The notes below the pieces were generated by a model. It made no database searches. It was not told the origin of the DNA and saw only the letters and a program-made list of their open reading frames with translations. A stretch of 64,000 nt of DNA from Diadophis punctatus similis (Eukaryota > Chordata > Lepidosauria > Squamata > Dipsadidae): positions 138,691,126-138,755,125 of the forward strand of contig JALIGW010000003.1 of assembly GCA_023053685.1 (NCBI GenBank), written 5' to 3'. Of the stretch, positions 1 to 10,353 are shown piece after piece (position 1 is the stretch's first letter; the number at the start of each line of letters is the position of its first letter). The translations under genes were made by a program, and so were the position numbers.

Positions 1-239
1 AGCATTTTTGCACTCCCCAAGCTCCAAGAAAGCCTCTGGAGCCTGGGGAGGGCAAAAAATGGGCCTACTGAGTCCACTGGAAGTCGGGAAACGGGGGAGT
101 GGGGGGGTCGTGCACGCATGCACAGGGGGGATGGGGCAAGTGGGGGGCTTTGAATTATGGGTGTGGGCACGCATGTGCGTGCGATAGCGCGCGCACACAC
201 TATTTCAGCACCCAAGGAAAAAAAGGTTCGCCATCACTG
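1..239. mobile_element. hAT MITE, 3' part (CAGTGATGG family)
   Basis: The segment ends with the inverted-terminal sequence ggttcgccatcactg and its left end lies outside the window. Its inside (the ctccccaagctccaag core, the tgaattatgggtgtgggcac stretch and the cacccaaggaaaaaaagg end) matches the complete copy at 33573-33996, which has an 8-bp target duplication. It carries no transposase and is a non-autonomous hAT-type element. The strand is arbitrary. Confidence 0.8.
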
Positions 240-1628
240 GTATAGATTATACAAAAATAGATATCTATATAGTGAAATATATACTGGTAGGTCTTGTTTC
301 CCCGAAAACAAGACCTACCAAAAAAATAAGACCTAGCTTATTGAAGCTTACTGAAGTTTTCTTCAATTTCTGCTTTTGTTACCAGTCCCACAATGAGCTG
401 CCTGCTACAGAAATTCAAAATGGCAGGAATTCAAAATGGCTGGTAAAAGGTCTTGGAATATCAAAAGCTGCCTTCTACCATGTCAAACTATTTACCCCTG
501 TGGCCCAGTATTACCTATTCAAATCGATACTGGACATCCAGAATCTTGGACAGAAGTTTTTTTCCCCTGCTTTTTACTGAAGATATCAGAGACTAAATCT
601 GTGGTTTCTTAGCATAAGCTTCTTTACAACTCTTGGGGAATCTTCATGAGTTGCAAACAAACAGAAACATCTGGGTGGTTTTTTTTAATATTTAGTCAGT
701 ATTCAATCACAGTTTGATATACAACTTACAAACCATCCCTATCCTGAAAAGAGTAAATTTTAATTCAGGACTTAATGGGGTCTCTGTGAGTGTCAAAATC
801 AGTTCAGCTGGTATTCTAATCCTTGAATATCTGAAATGTAGAGGAAAATAACAAAGCTTCCCACCATGTTCCACCCCTTCCCTAAGGTCGTTCTTCACCA
901 AATGTGCCAAACAAAGGACCAGCTGCATTTTTTTGACCACAGCTTGGTTATACATGCAAAGCTGAGTGGGAGGAGGGAAGAGTAGAGAATCATCCTTTAT
1001 TAAAGCCTGAATAGTGGAGACTTTATGGCCCACTGAACTTGTATTGTATAATAAATAAGAATAGAAAGAGGAACTCCCTACTTACCTAGGTCCATGTACT
1101 TAAGAGCAAAGAGCCAAGTCATGACCAGGAAAAGAAACAGAAAAGAAATTGTAACTGTATCATACTGGCGTTTTTGTTTTTTTTAAGTCTATCTGGAAAG
1201 AGTTTATGGATCTTAAGAAGCTTTCTAGGGTAAGGGGAAAAAAACTGGCTGTAAACAGAATTCCTCTACTCATGAAAGGCAGAACTCCCAAGACCAGGCC
1301 AAGGCTAGAATTATCGTGTCAGGGGGGAAAAAAGAAAAAGAATAATAATCATCAGCCTTGAAAAGAAATGCGAGTGGCATATCCGTATTCATTCATCCCT
1401 AAGCTATAGAATTCTGCAAGGTTTCGGTTCTCTTAAGATAAAATAATGGTTTCCTTCTTGTAAGGTGGAACCAATCATTTCCCTCAGTTTGGCTTGTACT
1501 AACAGAGTAAGGACAGCACCACCTGATGGCCTGTTTCCTGAGGCAGAATGGCCTTGGCAGTAGAGATAGCACAGTTTATAATGGAATACTTTTATACTGA
1601 TTCAAGTATTGCCAGTTATGCCTTAAAG
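240..1628. other. Non-coding stretch with a short palindrome
   Basis: No gene is supported here; the frames of about 100 codons lack any recognisable motif. A 15-bp perfect inverted repeat (arms 285-299 and 306-320, 6-bp loop) contains ggtcttgttt, and a related aataagacctagc follows at once, so this may be a remnant of a small DNA transposon. The rest is AT-rich without recognisable repeats. Confidence 0.5.
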
Positions 1629-1893
1629 CAGGGATGAGCTACTACAACCTGTGGACTTCAACTCCCAGAATTCCTGGCTGACTCAAGAATTCTGGGAGTT
1701 GAAGTCTACAGGTTGTAAAGGGGGCCATATTGTCTATGGAAATTCTCAGTCATCCAGGTCATGGTTGAAGATTTGAAGAAGCTTCTTGGCTGAGAAGTGA
1801 AATGTCTTCAGAGAAAAACCAGAAAGTCCAGCTGCCTCTTGAAAAAAAAGCGCCTTTGGAACAAAAGGGGCCATAGTTGCCCACCCCTTCCCT
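1629..1893. mobile_element. Palindromic hAT MITE interrupted by a Penelope-like tail
   Basis: The left end cagggatgagct and the right end gttgcccaccccttccct are diverged versions of the CAGGGGTGGG...CCCACCCCTG termini seen elsewhere in the window. The inside holds the palindromic core shared with the copies at 13990, 33084 and 45867 (acttcaactcccagaattc and its complement). The copy is split by the insertion at 1730-1866. No clean 8-bp target duplication was seen for the outer element. Confidence 0.65.
1730..1866 (+). mobile_element. Penelope-like element 3' tail nested in a hAT MITE
   Basis: The insert is flanked by the direct repeat ggggccata (1721-1729 and 1867-1875). It starts with the inverted form of the tail (attctcagtcatccaggtca) and goes on in forward orientation (aagcttcttggctgagaagt ... 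accagaaagtccagctgcct). The same sequence occurs at 5816-6076, 21244-22035 and 42274-42613. At 21.2-21.9 kb it follows a frame resembling a Penelope-like element endonuclease, which is why I assign this family. Tail-first inverted structure is common in Penelope-like elements. Confidence 0.65.
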
Positions 1894-2399
1894 ACAATAA
1901 GAGCAGAAATTCTAGAGCTTCACCTTGTGCTGCCTCCATAACAGGTGCAAGTCCCTAGAAGATTTGTTTAAAACATAAATCATCTGAAATCACAAAAAAA
2001 TTCCCAAATCTTGTGATATTTCAGGTGTTTTTCATTTTTTAAAATAGTATGCCCTTGACCATTTTTTTTAAAAAAAGACATTTTGGATCATAGAGCAGGT
2101 AAAAGCTATGGCCAAGATGATGCACATGCACAGGTATGTAATGGTATATGAGAATGACCTTGGGAAACAGGAAGAAGAGCTGCAGTCGGATAAATAAACA
2201 AAATAATTGAAGGGCAGGGTTGGAGAAAGTATCTCAAAAAGGAACCTGCCCTAATTTTGGGGAAAGTAAAAAAGAGGGGAGAGGTGCTTTCAGACTTGCA
2301 AAATTCTATTCCCGTAACATTACAATAAAAGTACAGTAGTATTGGTACAGTACTCATGGTTTTGGTTTCTTGTCTGGACTACCTCAAAGATGGTACATC
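1894..2399. other. Non-coding stretch, nothing recognised
   Basis: No repeat family or coding motif was recognised. The 83-codon minus-strand frame at 2106-2357 has no conserved motif and is taken as chance. Confidence 0.45.
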
Positions 2400-2900
2400 T
2401 AGTGCTGCAATTGCATCCTTTTTTGATCGGGTAAGCCCTTCAGTGACTCATGCCATAGTTGCCTCATAATTGGACTACTGGAACACACAGGAACTGACCA
2501 GCTGGTCCAGAATGTCTTGAAATCACAGGTGATGTGGGGGGGGGCACCATGCTATGCACATCTTGGCTTCCAGGTGCAACTCAAGGTGCTGGTGATCATC
2601 TATAAGGCCCTTCATGGTATGGCGCCTGGCTATTTTCAGGAATCTCCAGTTTTCTCTGCCTGTCTTTTTATTCCAACAGAATAGGGTTACTCTGGGTCCC
2701 ATTAATTGAAGAATGATTAAATTAATTATTAAACTAATTGCAGGATCAGGAATTCCACATTTTGCAATTCCTGCCCTCTGGAATGATCTCCATGTCCCCA
2801 GAGATTCGAGTGATTTTTACCCTCATTTTGTTCAGGAAAGTATTGAAGACCTGGTTGTTCTCTATGGCCTTGGGGACAGAGTGACTGTCAAGTACCTTTT
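2400..2900 (+). pseudogene. Decayed L3/CR1-group LINE reverse transcriptase C-terminus
   Basis: Reading through several shifts and stops, the plus strand resembles the C-terminal part of the better copies at 15197-16115 and 52346-54760. A piece like 'ASxLDYWN' corresponds to 'SRLDYCN', 'FQVQLKVLVIIYKALHGMAP' (around 2567-2627) corresponds to 'LRVQFKVLITIFKALHGLGP', and 'ALWNDL' (around 2780) to 'ALWNQL'. It is much more diverged than those copies and so presumably an older insertion. Boundaries are approximate. Confidence 0.6.
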
Positions 2901-3658
2901 GCGTGATTTGGTTTCATTTGTTTTTTTAATTAGTTTTGTTTTTGTATTTTTGCTTTTCTGGTCTGTTGCTTCTTTTACATGGCTTTTTTTTTAGTTGTGA
3001 ACAGCACATAGCTTTTTTGGGGGGGGAGTGGATGGCCTGTAAATGAAATCAATTATATAAAGAAACATTTTTGCTTAGTTGTGGGGATCTACTGATGTCA
3101 TATAAAGGCGGCACATGCCAATGCATGTGTTGCTGACCATCATATAGAAAATTAAAGTCTTGAGCTAACAGGAAGAAAGAAATTGTTTTGCAAAGCTCTG
3201 CACTGCAATTCCCTAACAGAACAATGAGATCAACAGATGCAGAATAATTGTTCAAATATTGCTTCTAAAATACATCCACAAACATAGCCAAGAATTCAGA
3301 AGCATCGGGCTTTTAAGCAAGTATTTCTACTTGGAGGGAATCCATTTGCCCAGATAAGCAATGCATGCATGATTCCTCTCTCCAATCCATTAGACAAGAT
3401 TACGTCTCTGAAGCCTTGTTACAAAAACAAAAATCTTACCCACTGACCAGTTGGCAAGAAAAGCAAAAGAAGAAGATCTCTACCTATATCCTCCAGTGTC
3501 CATTCCATACCCTATAATGGATGTCTCTGCATTTGCGGAGCAGCAGAGGTAGCTCACATCCTATTTGATTGTTATCTGTATAAGAGGGTGAGAGACAGGT
3601 ACCTTGGTCTATATACTAAATGAGTGACTCATTGGGAACCCCGTATCAAAACAACTTA
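2901..3658. other. Non-coding stretch, nothing recognised
   Basis: There is a T-rich run at about 2930-3020, which may include the decayed 3' end of the preceding LINE. The rest shows no repeat or coding signature that I recognise. Confidence 0.4.
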
Positions 3659-4290
3659 CCGTATTTTTCGGAGTATAAGACGCACCTTTTTCCTCCCTAA
3701 AAGTGGCTGAAAATTTGGGTGCGTCTTATACTTCGAATGTAGCTTTTTTTTTCCAGCCCTAACTAGGTGCTAACAGATCTTCCCAGCTCTTACCTTGCAG
3801 GCTTTTTCATTGTTACTCTCTCAGAAGAATGTTTTTCCAGCCCTAAGTCTTTGCAGAATTTTTTTTCATTGCTCTACTTGCTCCGAATAAGTTTTTTTCT
3901 AGCCCTAACCAGGTGCTAACGATCTTCCCAGCTCTTACTGGCTTGCAGGTTCTTTCATTGTTATTCTCTCAGAAGAAGGTTTTTTTAAGTCCTAACCAGG
4001 AGATAAAATAATGTGCTGAAGCTGCTCTGAATAAGTTTTTTTCTAGCCCTAACCAGGTGCTAACGATCTTCCCAGCTCTTACTGGCTTGCAGGCTCTTTC
4101 ATTGTTACTCTCTCAGAAGAAGGTTTTTTTTAAGTCCTAACCAGGGGATAAAATAATGTGCTGAAGCTGACCAGACTAAGGATGCTAGCCAGATGAAAAC
4201 CTGGTAGGCAGATTGTTTTCCCCTATTTTCCTCCCCAGAAACTAAGGTGCGTCTTATACTCCGGTGCGTCTTATACTCCAAAAAATACGG
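3659..4290. mobile_element. TA-flanked DNA transposon (MITE) with internal tandem repeats
   Basis: The ends are inverted: ccgtatttttcggagtataa gacgcacc on the left and its near complement on the right (ggtgcgtcttatactcc aaaaaatacgg). A TA dinucleotide sits on each side (3657-3658, 4291-4292), as expected for Tc1/mariner-type insertion. The right end carries the gtgcgtcttatactcc motif twice. The inside consists of about three ~145-bp units beginning near 3755, 3901 and 4045 (agccctaaccaggtgctaac). There is no transposase frame. The superfamily is inferred from the TA only. Confidence 0.65.
3755..4170. repeat. ~145-bp tandem repeat inside a MITE, about 3 units
   Basis: Units start at agccctaa(c/t) near 3755, 3901 and 4045, a spacing of 146 and 144 bp. 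Each has the order ccctaaccaggtgctaac, then gatcttcccagctcttac, then cttgcagg, then cattgttac(t)ctctcagaag. The first unit is partly rearranged, with an extra shorter version near 3838. Units 2 and 3 are nearly identical. Confidence 0.75.
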
Positions 4291-5802
4291 TACCTTATGT
4301 GCGGCCAGAATTTGAAAATAACAATTAACATGGCACAGTATCTCAGCAAAATGATCCGGTTGAGATCAGCATACGTGGGACTGATTGGGGTTGATTGGGG
4401 TGATACTGAGATTTTTATCTTATATCTTATTTATCTTATATCTTATAAAATAATTATCTTATTTTATCCATATATTTATTCTAGATTTATATCTATATAT
4501 TATATCTTATTCTATTTTATCTCATTGTAATATTTTATATAATTTTACTGCATTTTACCTTTTCTTTTTTTATTGTACCTTACCATGGTTGATACTGACA
4601 TGGTTGACTGACTAATCAATAGTCAGTATTGTATTGTATATCCTCCAGTTGTCCTTCCCTGCTTAATGTTTTTTTGCATTTTTTTAAAGGGTGGGTGGGG
4701 GTTTAGCTAATGGAGCTACTCCTTCTCTGTGCATGTTCCTTTGGATTAGGGGATGAATGTGTTTTAGATCAAAATTCCAGGCAGCAATTCAGAACTGAAG
4801 TAGCAGCGTTTTACTTTACAGTTTCACTGATTGGGAAACAAATGCAAGATCTGGGTTTTTAAAATGATATTTGGAAAACATTTACCTAGACAGCAAAACA
4901 TGCCCAAATAACAGAACATACAAGTCTCTAAAAAAAAAAGATGTGGCAGCAAGTTGTCAGCAATTCAAAAAGCTGAAAGAGCTCAAAATAGAGAGGTTTA
5001 AGCTGGGCGATGCATGCTTTCACTATTATGTAAAACACATGCTACTTATCAAACATTTGCATGTCAACTCATAGATTTTTTTGTTACACATGGGTTAGCT
5101 TGGAGCCCTAAAGGCCCTTACCCCATTTGCAAATATTTGATTTAGATGGAGGCAAAGCTATCATGCAAACATAAACATATTCAGGGTGGTGAGGATTGTC
5201 AAAAATACAAATGGGCTTTTATGTTGTTCATTCACTTCCTGTTTCATGCACTCATCTATCTGCCGGAACGTCTCTCAGCTTCTCTGTCTGTTTCTAACTG
5301 CCCACAATATTACATGTTAGTGATATTTGGATGCACCGCATTTGCTTTCTCCGTATCATTGTGCCTCCAGGGAACAAGAGTGAAGAATTTTCTCCCTTCT
5401 GAACTTTAATGGCCATCCGCCTCTCCCTTCTCATCAGCTTTATTTGTGCATGGCCGTGTTCAGAAAATTGGGATGCCCGTAACGATCCAGGATGAATTAT
5501 AACAAAATAGGTAAGGGGCCATTCACAGAAACTGGCGTGGTAATATCACTTCCTGCCAAAAATTCATTTGACAACTTCTGCTGGGTGTCTGATATATTAC
5601 TTACACTGCTAATTTAAACAGACTGATCGTAAAGGCCTGCAGTGACATGGTACAGATGAGAATTCAGAACATTAACCACAATCTTTATAGATTCGGAAGA
5701 CCAACTCTAGGCAAATTCTATCTGACATTGTGTACTGGCAGCTGTGAAAACTAGGATACATCAGGCCTCCTTCGCATGTGGCCACAGCTAGCTAGGGGTT
5801 AC
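4291..5802. other. AT-rich non-coding stretch with degenerate TTATC/TTATA repeats
   Basis: A low-complexity run of ttatcttatatcttat type lies at about 4415-4560. The remainder has no motif I recognise. The 88-codon frame at 4264-4530 is the low-complexity run translated and is not a gene. Confidence 0.5.
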
Positions 5803-5815
5803 TGTCCATATTTTA

Positions 5816-6076
5816 TCCCAAAGGTGCTTTTTCAAGAGACAACTGGACTTTCTGGTTTTTTTCTTTGAAGACGTTTTGCTTCTCATCCAAGAAGCTTCTT
5901 CAGCTCTGACTGGATGGTGGGGAATGGAAGGAACCATCCGGTCAGAGCTGAGGAAGCTTCTTGGATGAGAAGCAAAATGTCTTCAAAGGGGAAAAAAACC
6001 AGAAAGTCCAGTTGCCTCTTTAAAAAGCACCTTTGGGGCAACCATGACCTGGATGACTGAGAATCTCCATAATCAT
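5816..6076 (+). mobile_element. Penelope-like 3' tail, hairpin form, 13-bp target duplication
   Basis: The insertion is bounded by the 13-bp direct repeat tgtccatatttta (5803-5815 and 6077-6089). The two halves are inverted copies: aaggtgctttttcaagagac ... aagaagcttcttcagctctg on the left, and the complementary cagagctgaggaagcttctt ... cctctttaaaaagcaccttt on the right, meeting around 5915-5940. The right half runs on into caaccatgacctggatgact. The 66-codon minus frame here is a by-product. Confidence 0.75.
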
Positions 6077-6239
6077 TGTCCATATTTTACTTCATTTCAT
6101 AATAATGAATCCATTGTATGGTTGGGCCCAATAATCTTTCCCATTGCTGATGATCTATTGGGGGGGGAAACCTAGGCAATTGATTTACATAATTGCATCA
6201 TGCGCACATAGGAAATGCATCACTCACATATAAAAAGAT

Positions 6240-6954
6240 ATTTTTTTGATTTTTTCCACAATTTCCATATATATATCCATACATATACCATAAATCATAT
6301 CAAAACATACATTATACATTTCTATCCAATATATCATAAATTAATATCCTAATTTTGCGCCATTATACTTCTATTTACCAGTCTGCTTTCCCTTATCTCA
6401 TAGCACTCCTCTCCCTCTATTTCCCTCTCTTCCTTCTACCTTCTTTCTCCTTCTCTCCCCCTCCCTACTTCTCTCCTCTCCCTTCCCTTCCCTTCCCTTT
6501 CTACTTCTTCTTTCTCCCTCTTAGCCTTTCCCTGAGTGATTCTAATCATAGTTCATCTTATATTTAACAGACTAGTAACATATACCCCTACATCATTTAA
6601 TTACCGGTGCCCCTTTTAAACTTGTATATTTTCTGTATCATATCTATACATATAACCTCTTTTTTTTTTCTAGGTATATACCGCTATTCTAGTGCTGCCT
6701 CCTGTACTACCTAATTGTGTCACCTGGATCTTTCATCTTTGATTCTCCGTTTCCTTCCAATTCAATCAATCTTACTTAACTTCTATACATATTCATTTTC
6801 TATCCAATTATAAAATTTCACCCGTACATTATACTATTCTGAATCTTCCTTATCTCTAATTTTCATTGTCAATTTATTCATCTCCGCACATTCCAATATT
6901 TTCTTAATTACCTCTCCTTCAGAAGGAATTTTTGTTGCTTTCCAATTTTGTGCT
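6240..6954 (-). mobile_element. 5'-truncated L1 LINE with 13-bp target duplication
   Basis: The 13-bp direct repeat catataaaaagat flanks the segment (6227-6239 and 6955-6967). On the minus strand the first ~170 bp (about 6950-6785) translate to text like an L1 ORF2 C-terminus: 'QNWKATKIPSEGEVIKKILE' followed by 'CAEMNKLTMKIRDKEDSE', then one stop and '..VKFYNWIENEYV'. The 3' untranslated region follows and ends in an A-rich tail (T-rich on the plus strand at 6241-6257). The pyrimidine-rich stretch at 6410-6530 belongs to this untranslated region. It is a dead copy. Confidence 0.75.
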
Positions 6955-7111
6955 CATATAAAAAGATCTTTGTGGTGGGTTTCAAAATATTAATCTCCAT
7001 GCTCTCCCCATCCTGCAAACTGATTAAAGTGTCATATTTATAGTAGAGCAGCACTTATAGCTATGCTCTCATAAACTGGGCTGATCTTGTGATGGCGGAG
7101 TCCCCCTATAC

Positions 7112-7528
7112 CCGTGATGGCGAACCTATGGCACGGGTGCCCAAAGTGGCACGCGGAGCCATGTCGCCTGGCACGCACATCACCCGTTCCTCTTCCGGGT
7201 TTCTGGTGCACATGTGCACGCGATGATCAGCTGGCCTATATGTCGGAAACCGGAAGAGCTGGTTTTCCGTTTTCCAGTGTAAGCATGCGCGCCAGCCAGC
7301 TGATCAGTGCATGCACATGCACGGCAGTAACCAGAAGACTTGCTGGAAGTACATTTTCCAGCGTGCACATGCCCTCTGGGCAACTCCTCTTCCTGGTCGC
7401 GGCTCAGATAAGTGTGCGTGCACGTGCCCGGAGCGCGCCTGGAATGCTTTCTTTTGGCACTTGGTGCCTCGCACATGCACGCATGCTCCCTTTTCGGCAC
7501 TCGGTGCCGAAAAGGTTCGCCATCACTG
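7112..7528. mobile_element. hAT MITE (CAGTGATGG family), complete
   Basis: The element is flanked by the 8-bp duplication ccctatac (7104-7111, 7529-7536). Terminal inverted repeats are ccgtgatggcgaacctatgg on the left and aaaaggttcgccatcactg on the right. The inside is rich in gcatg/tgcac/cgcgc steps. The long frames here on both strands (up to 191 codons) come from this GC-rich non-coding filler and are not genes. Confidence 0.88.
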
Positions 7529-7536
7529 CCCTATAC

Positions 7537-8310
7537 AGTACTCTTCACATTCTTGGTTCTGCTGAAAATGCAGCTATGCTTCATACAGGAAATGCTTACC
7601 ATTTTAGTGCCCTTCGTTTAAAAAAAATGAATTTCAAAGATTTAGGTGTAAAACAAGTAAGAACTTGTTTTTTTTTAAGCCTCCTTTGAATAGCCTCCTT
7701 TGAACGGATGTCATTATTATCTTGTTGTGCTGGGGAGTTCACAAGTTGTTGTGCTATTGCTATTATTGTATTGTGTACCTTAATCACTTAGTTGCACCCA
7801 CCGTCTTGACATTCCCCCCCTTCCCCAATGCTTTTGCCCCTGAATGCCTATAAGCTGCAGAAGACTACATGACAACACTGGGATATTACTGGAAGGGATA
7901 AACGTAAAGCATTTTGAGCTGTTTTTCAACATTTGGAGTACTTCCGGGTGGTTTTTAGGGTAGCAATGGGAACATTTTATCTCCTAGAACCCTTGCATTC
8001 CCATTTTCCCAAAGGAGTCATTGGAAATTGTTTTGTGAACCCATGCATCCATCTTGCTCCTCAAAGTGTATTTCTGTCATCCCCAAAGCCCTCATCTAGC
8101 AGTTCTGATTGCTATGGAGATAGAGATGTTTCTTATGACTCTTCCAATCAGTTCCTGAGAGTGCCAGATGTGGTCTCAAGAAGACATGGAGCACTGCCTT
8201 GAGAAGAATCCTGTTCAATAAGAATTGTAGGGCACTAAACACCTGACTGAAGAAACTCGAAGCTTCATATAACTGATGAGTTTAAGTAGGCTCTGCCATA
8301 GCATGGGAAC
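7537..8310. other. Non-coding stretch, nothing recognised
   Basis: No family or motif was recognised. The 89-codon frame at 7933-8202 has no conserved features. Confidence 0.4.
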
Positions 8311-8400
8311 AGGAGGAGGAGGAGGAGGAGGAGGAGGAGGAGGAGGAGGAGGAGGAGGAGGAGGAGGAGGAGGAGGAGGAGGAGGAGGAGGAGGAGGAGG
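8311..8400. repeat. (AGG)n microsatellite, ~30 units
   Basis: This is a perfect 90-bp trinucleotide run. It opens long frames on both strands (poly-Gly in plus, poly-Leu in minus), which are artefacts. The G-rich strand has runs of GG only. Confidence 0.97.
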
Positions 8401-9315
8401 ACTGATGAGTTTGGGGAAGGAATCAGATATTGAATTAATTTCTCCCCTATCCCTGGAAAATATATCTTGAAAAGGATCATATCTTAGATGCAGAATTTCA
8501 AACTGTGGGGCTGAAGAAAGGGTTCTGCTTGAGATCCTAAATTGCTGGAGGCTGCTGAGCTTGAGGGACAGGCAGGGAACTTTGTTACAAATTAATGAGG
8601 GGAGGAACGGAGAAAAGCCACAGAAAGATCAAGAACAAGTGGGGAAACTGCAGGAGGGGAATGCTATTGTCTGATTAGCCTAATCATATTTCAGAACCTT
8701 CCCTTTCCCTCTGTTTTTGATTTAGAAAAGTCATGCAACAATCACACTTAGCTTTATAATGGATCTGTGAATTCTAGAAAACAAGTGACCATCCAAAGGC
8801 CAAGAGTGACTCTCACTTCTACCAGTTATTTGCTACTGAAATATTGTCGCAAGCTGTTGTATAGGTTTGGGATAGGATGGCACCTCTACTTCCCACCCCC
8901 TGTAACATTCCGTCAGAGACAAATCTCACTAAAGAATTATAGATTTAATGATGCTTTCCTGCCCGCCACCCACCCGCCCACCCATTTCTCCCCTGCCACA
9001 TGTGTGTTCCTTTCATTTCTCTTCCCTTTTATGCAGAGATTGTGAGGGTATCCATAACAGTAAATCAAAGTATTCTTTTGATTTTTTTTCCATTAGTGGA
9101 GTGGCGCCTCTGAATCTTGTAGTGACAAGAAACAAGAAAACCACTGGAGTCCTCTTCATATATTTTATTCATCGCAGTGTAAAGCATTTTCTAAATAAGC
9201 AAAATTCTGCCAGCATGGCTATTCTTTTCACCAACTGCCACGGCAGGAGCCCTGGAGGCAAACCAAACTTATCCAGGTTGAACAAAAGTTTCCATAAATC
9301 TGCCAGGCTGGAATC
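8401..9315. other. Non-coding stretch, nothing recognised
   Basis: No repeat family or coding motif was recognised between the GGA run and the hAT MITE that begins at 9324. Confidence 0.4.
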
Positions 9316-9323
9316 CTCTAGTG

Positions 9324-9993
9324 CAGTGATGGCGAACCTTTTTAGGTTCACGTGCCAAAAAGGGGGGGGTGCGCGCGCTAGCGCGCTCTCGCGTGCCCAC
9401 ACCCATTCCCTCCCCCCCACGCATGCGCATAACACCCCCCATGCTGCCCCCTGCGCATGCGCACCCCCCCCCCACCCCCGCGCAAAGGCCTTACCGGAGC
9501 CTGGGCCGGTAAAAAACGACAAAAAGGGCAAACCGGAAGTGCGTTTTTCCGCACTTCCGGTTTGTCCGTTTCGTAGTTTTTTGCATTCCGGGGCTTCAGG
9601 GAGCTTCCCTGAACCCTCCGGAGTGCAAAAAACAGCTCACCGGCAAACCGGAAATGCGTTTTTTCCGCACTTCCGGTTTGTCCGTTTTGTAGTTTTTTGC
9701 ATTCCGGGGCTTCATGGAGCTTCCCTGAACCCTCCGGAGTGCAAAAAACAGCTCACCGGCAAACCAGAAGTGCGTTTTTTCCGCACTTCCGGTTTGTCCG
9801 TTTTGTAGTTTTTTGCATTCTGGGGCTTCAGGGAGCTTCCCTGAACCCTCCGGAGTGCAAAAAACAGCTCACGGGCAAACCGGAAGTGCGGGGAAAACGC
9901 ATTTCCGGTTTGCCGGCGGGCAACGCTCGCGTGCCGTCCGCTATGGCTCCGCGTGCCACCTGTGGCACGTGTGCCATAGGTTCGCCACCACGG
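9324..9993. mobile_element. hAT MITE (CAGTGATGG family) carrying 116-bp tandem repeats
   Basis: The 8-bp duplication ctctagtg flanks the element (9316-9323 and 9994-10001). The left terminus is cagtgatggcgaaccttttt and the right terminus is ccataggttcgccaccacgg. It is longer than its relatives (670 bp against about 420) because of the tandem array at 9528-9915. The 286- and 120-codon frames overlapping it are not supported as genes. Confidence 0.88.
9528..9915. repeat. ~116-bp tandem repeat array inside a hAT MITE
   Basis: Units start with gcaaacc(g/a)gaa at 9528, 9643, 9759 and 9875 (spacing 115, 116, 116), giving three full units plus a partial one. Each contains a small palindrome (ccggaagtgcg ... 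cgcacttccgg), the phrase gtagttttttgcattccggg, then cttccctgaaccctccggag and gcaaaaaacagctcac. The units are nearly identical, so amplification was recent or homogenised. Confidence 0.9.
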
Positions 9994-10353
9994 CTCTAGT
10001 GTCATCTCACCAGGCTGCTGGGAGCTTATTTCTAAGCTTTTGAGCCATGCTGGTGCTGAGTCCAAATAAATAAGTTAGAAAATTTTCAACCTTCACTCTA
10101 TCATTGCTTATATAGAACGAACTTTCCTATTTAGATAGAAAATTAAATTGGTGAGTTTAGCCCTCACTGTATTACCATCAGAGAATGAACTAGATCTAGG
10201 TCACCGGTGTCTGTTCCTAACCACGATGTTGCCAGAATGACAACACTTGCAACTTGAGATCACCATTCAAGCTCCATCCTTTTGTATTTGCATTGTAAGA
10301 CTATCCAGGAGTTTACCATATAACTTGTAAGAAGCAAAATGTATGTTGCAGGG

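Noticed and set aside
7114..7689. 191-codon plus frame
   Set aside because: It covers a non-coding hAT MITE with perfect target duplication and runs on into the flank; no domain, and the other strand is open too.
8265..8480. Poly-Leu and poly-Gly frames
   Set aside because: They are translations of the AGG microsatellite.
8948..9808. 286-codon plus frame
   Set aside because: Its second half is the 116-bp tandem array of a MITE, giving a repeated peptide; its first half has no domain. Unit length near a multiple of three explains the open frame.
9528..9915. CRISPR-like array
   Set aside because: Units of 116 bp follow each other directly with no variable spacers, inside a MITE of a vertebrate genome.
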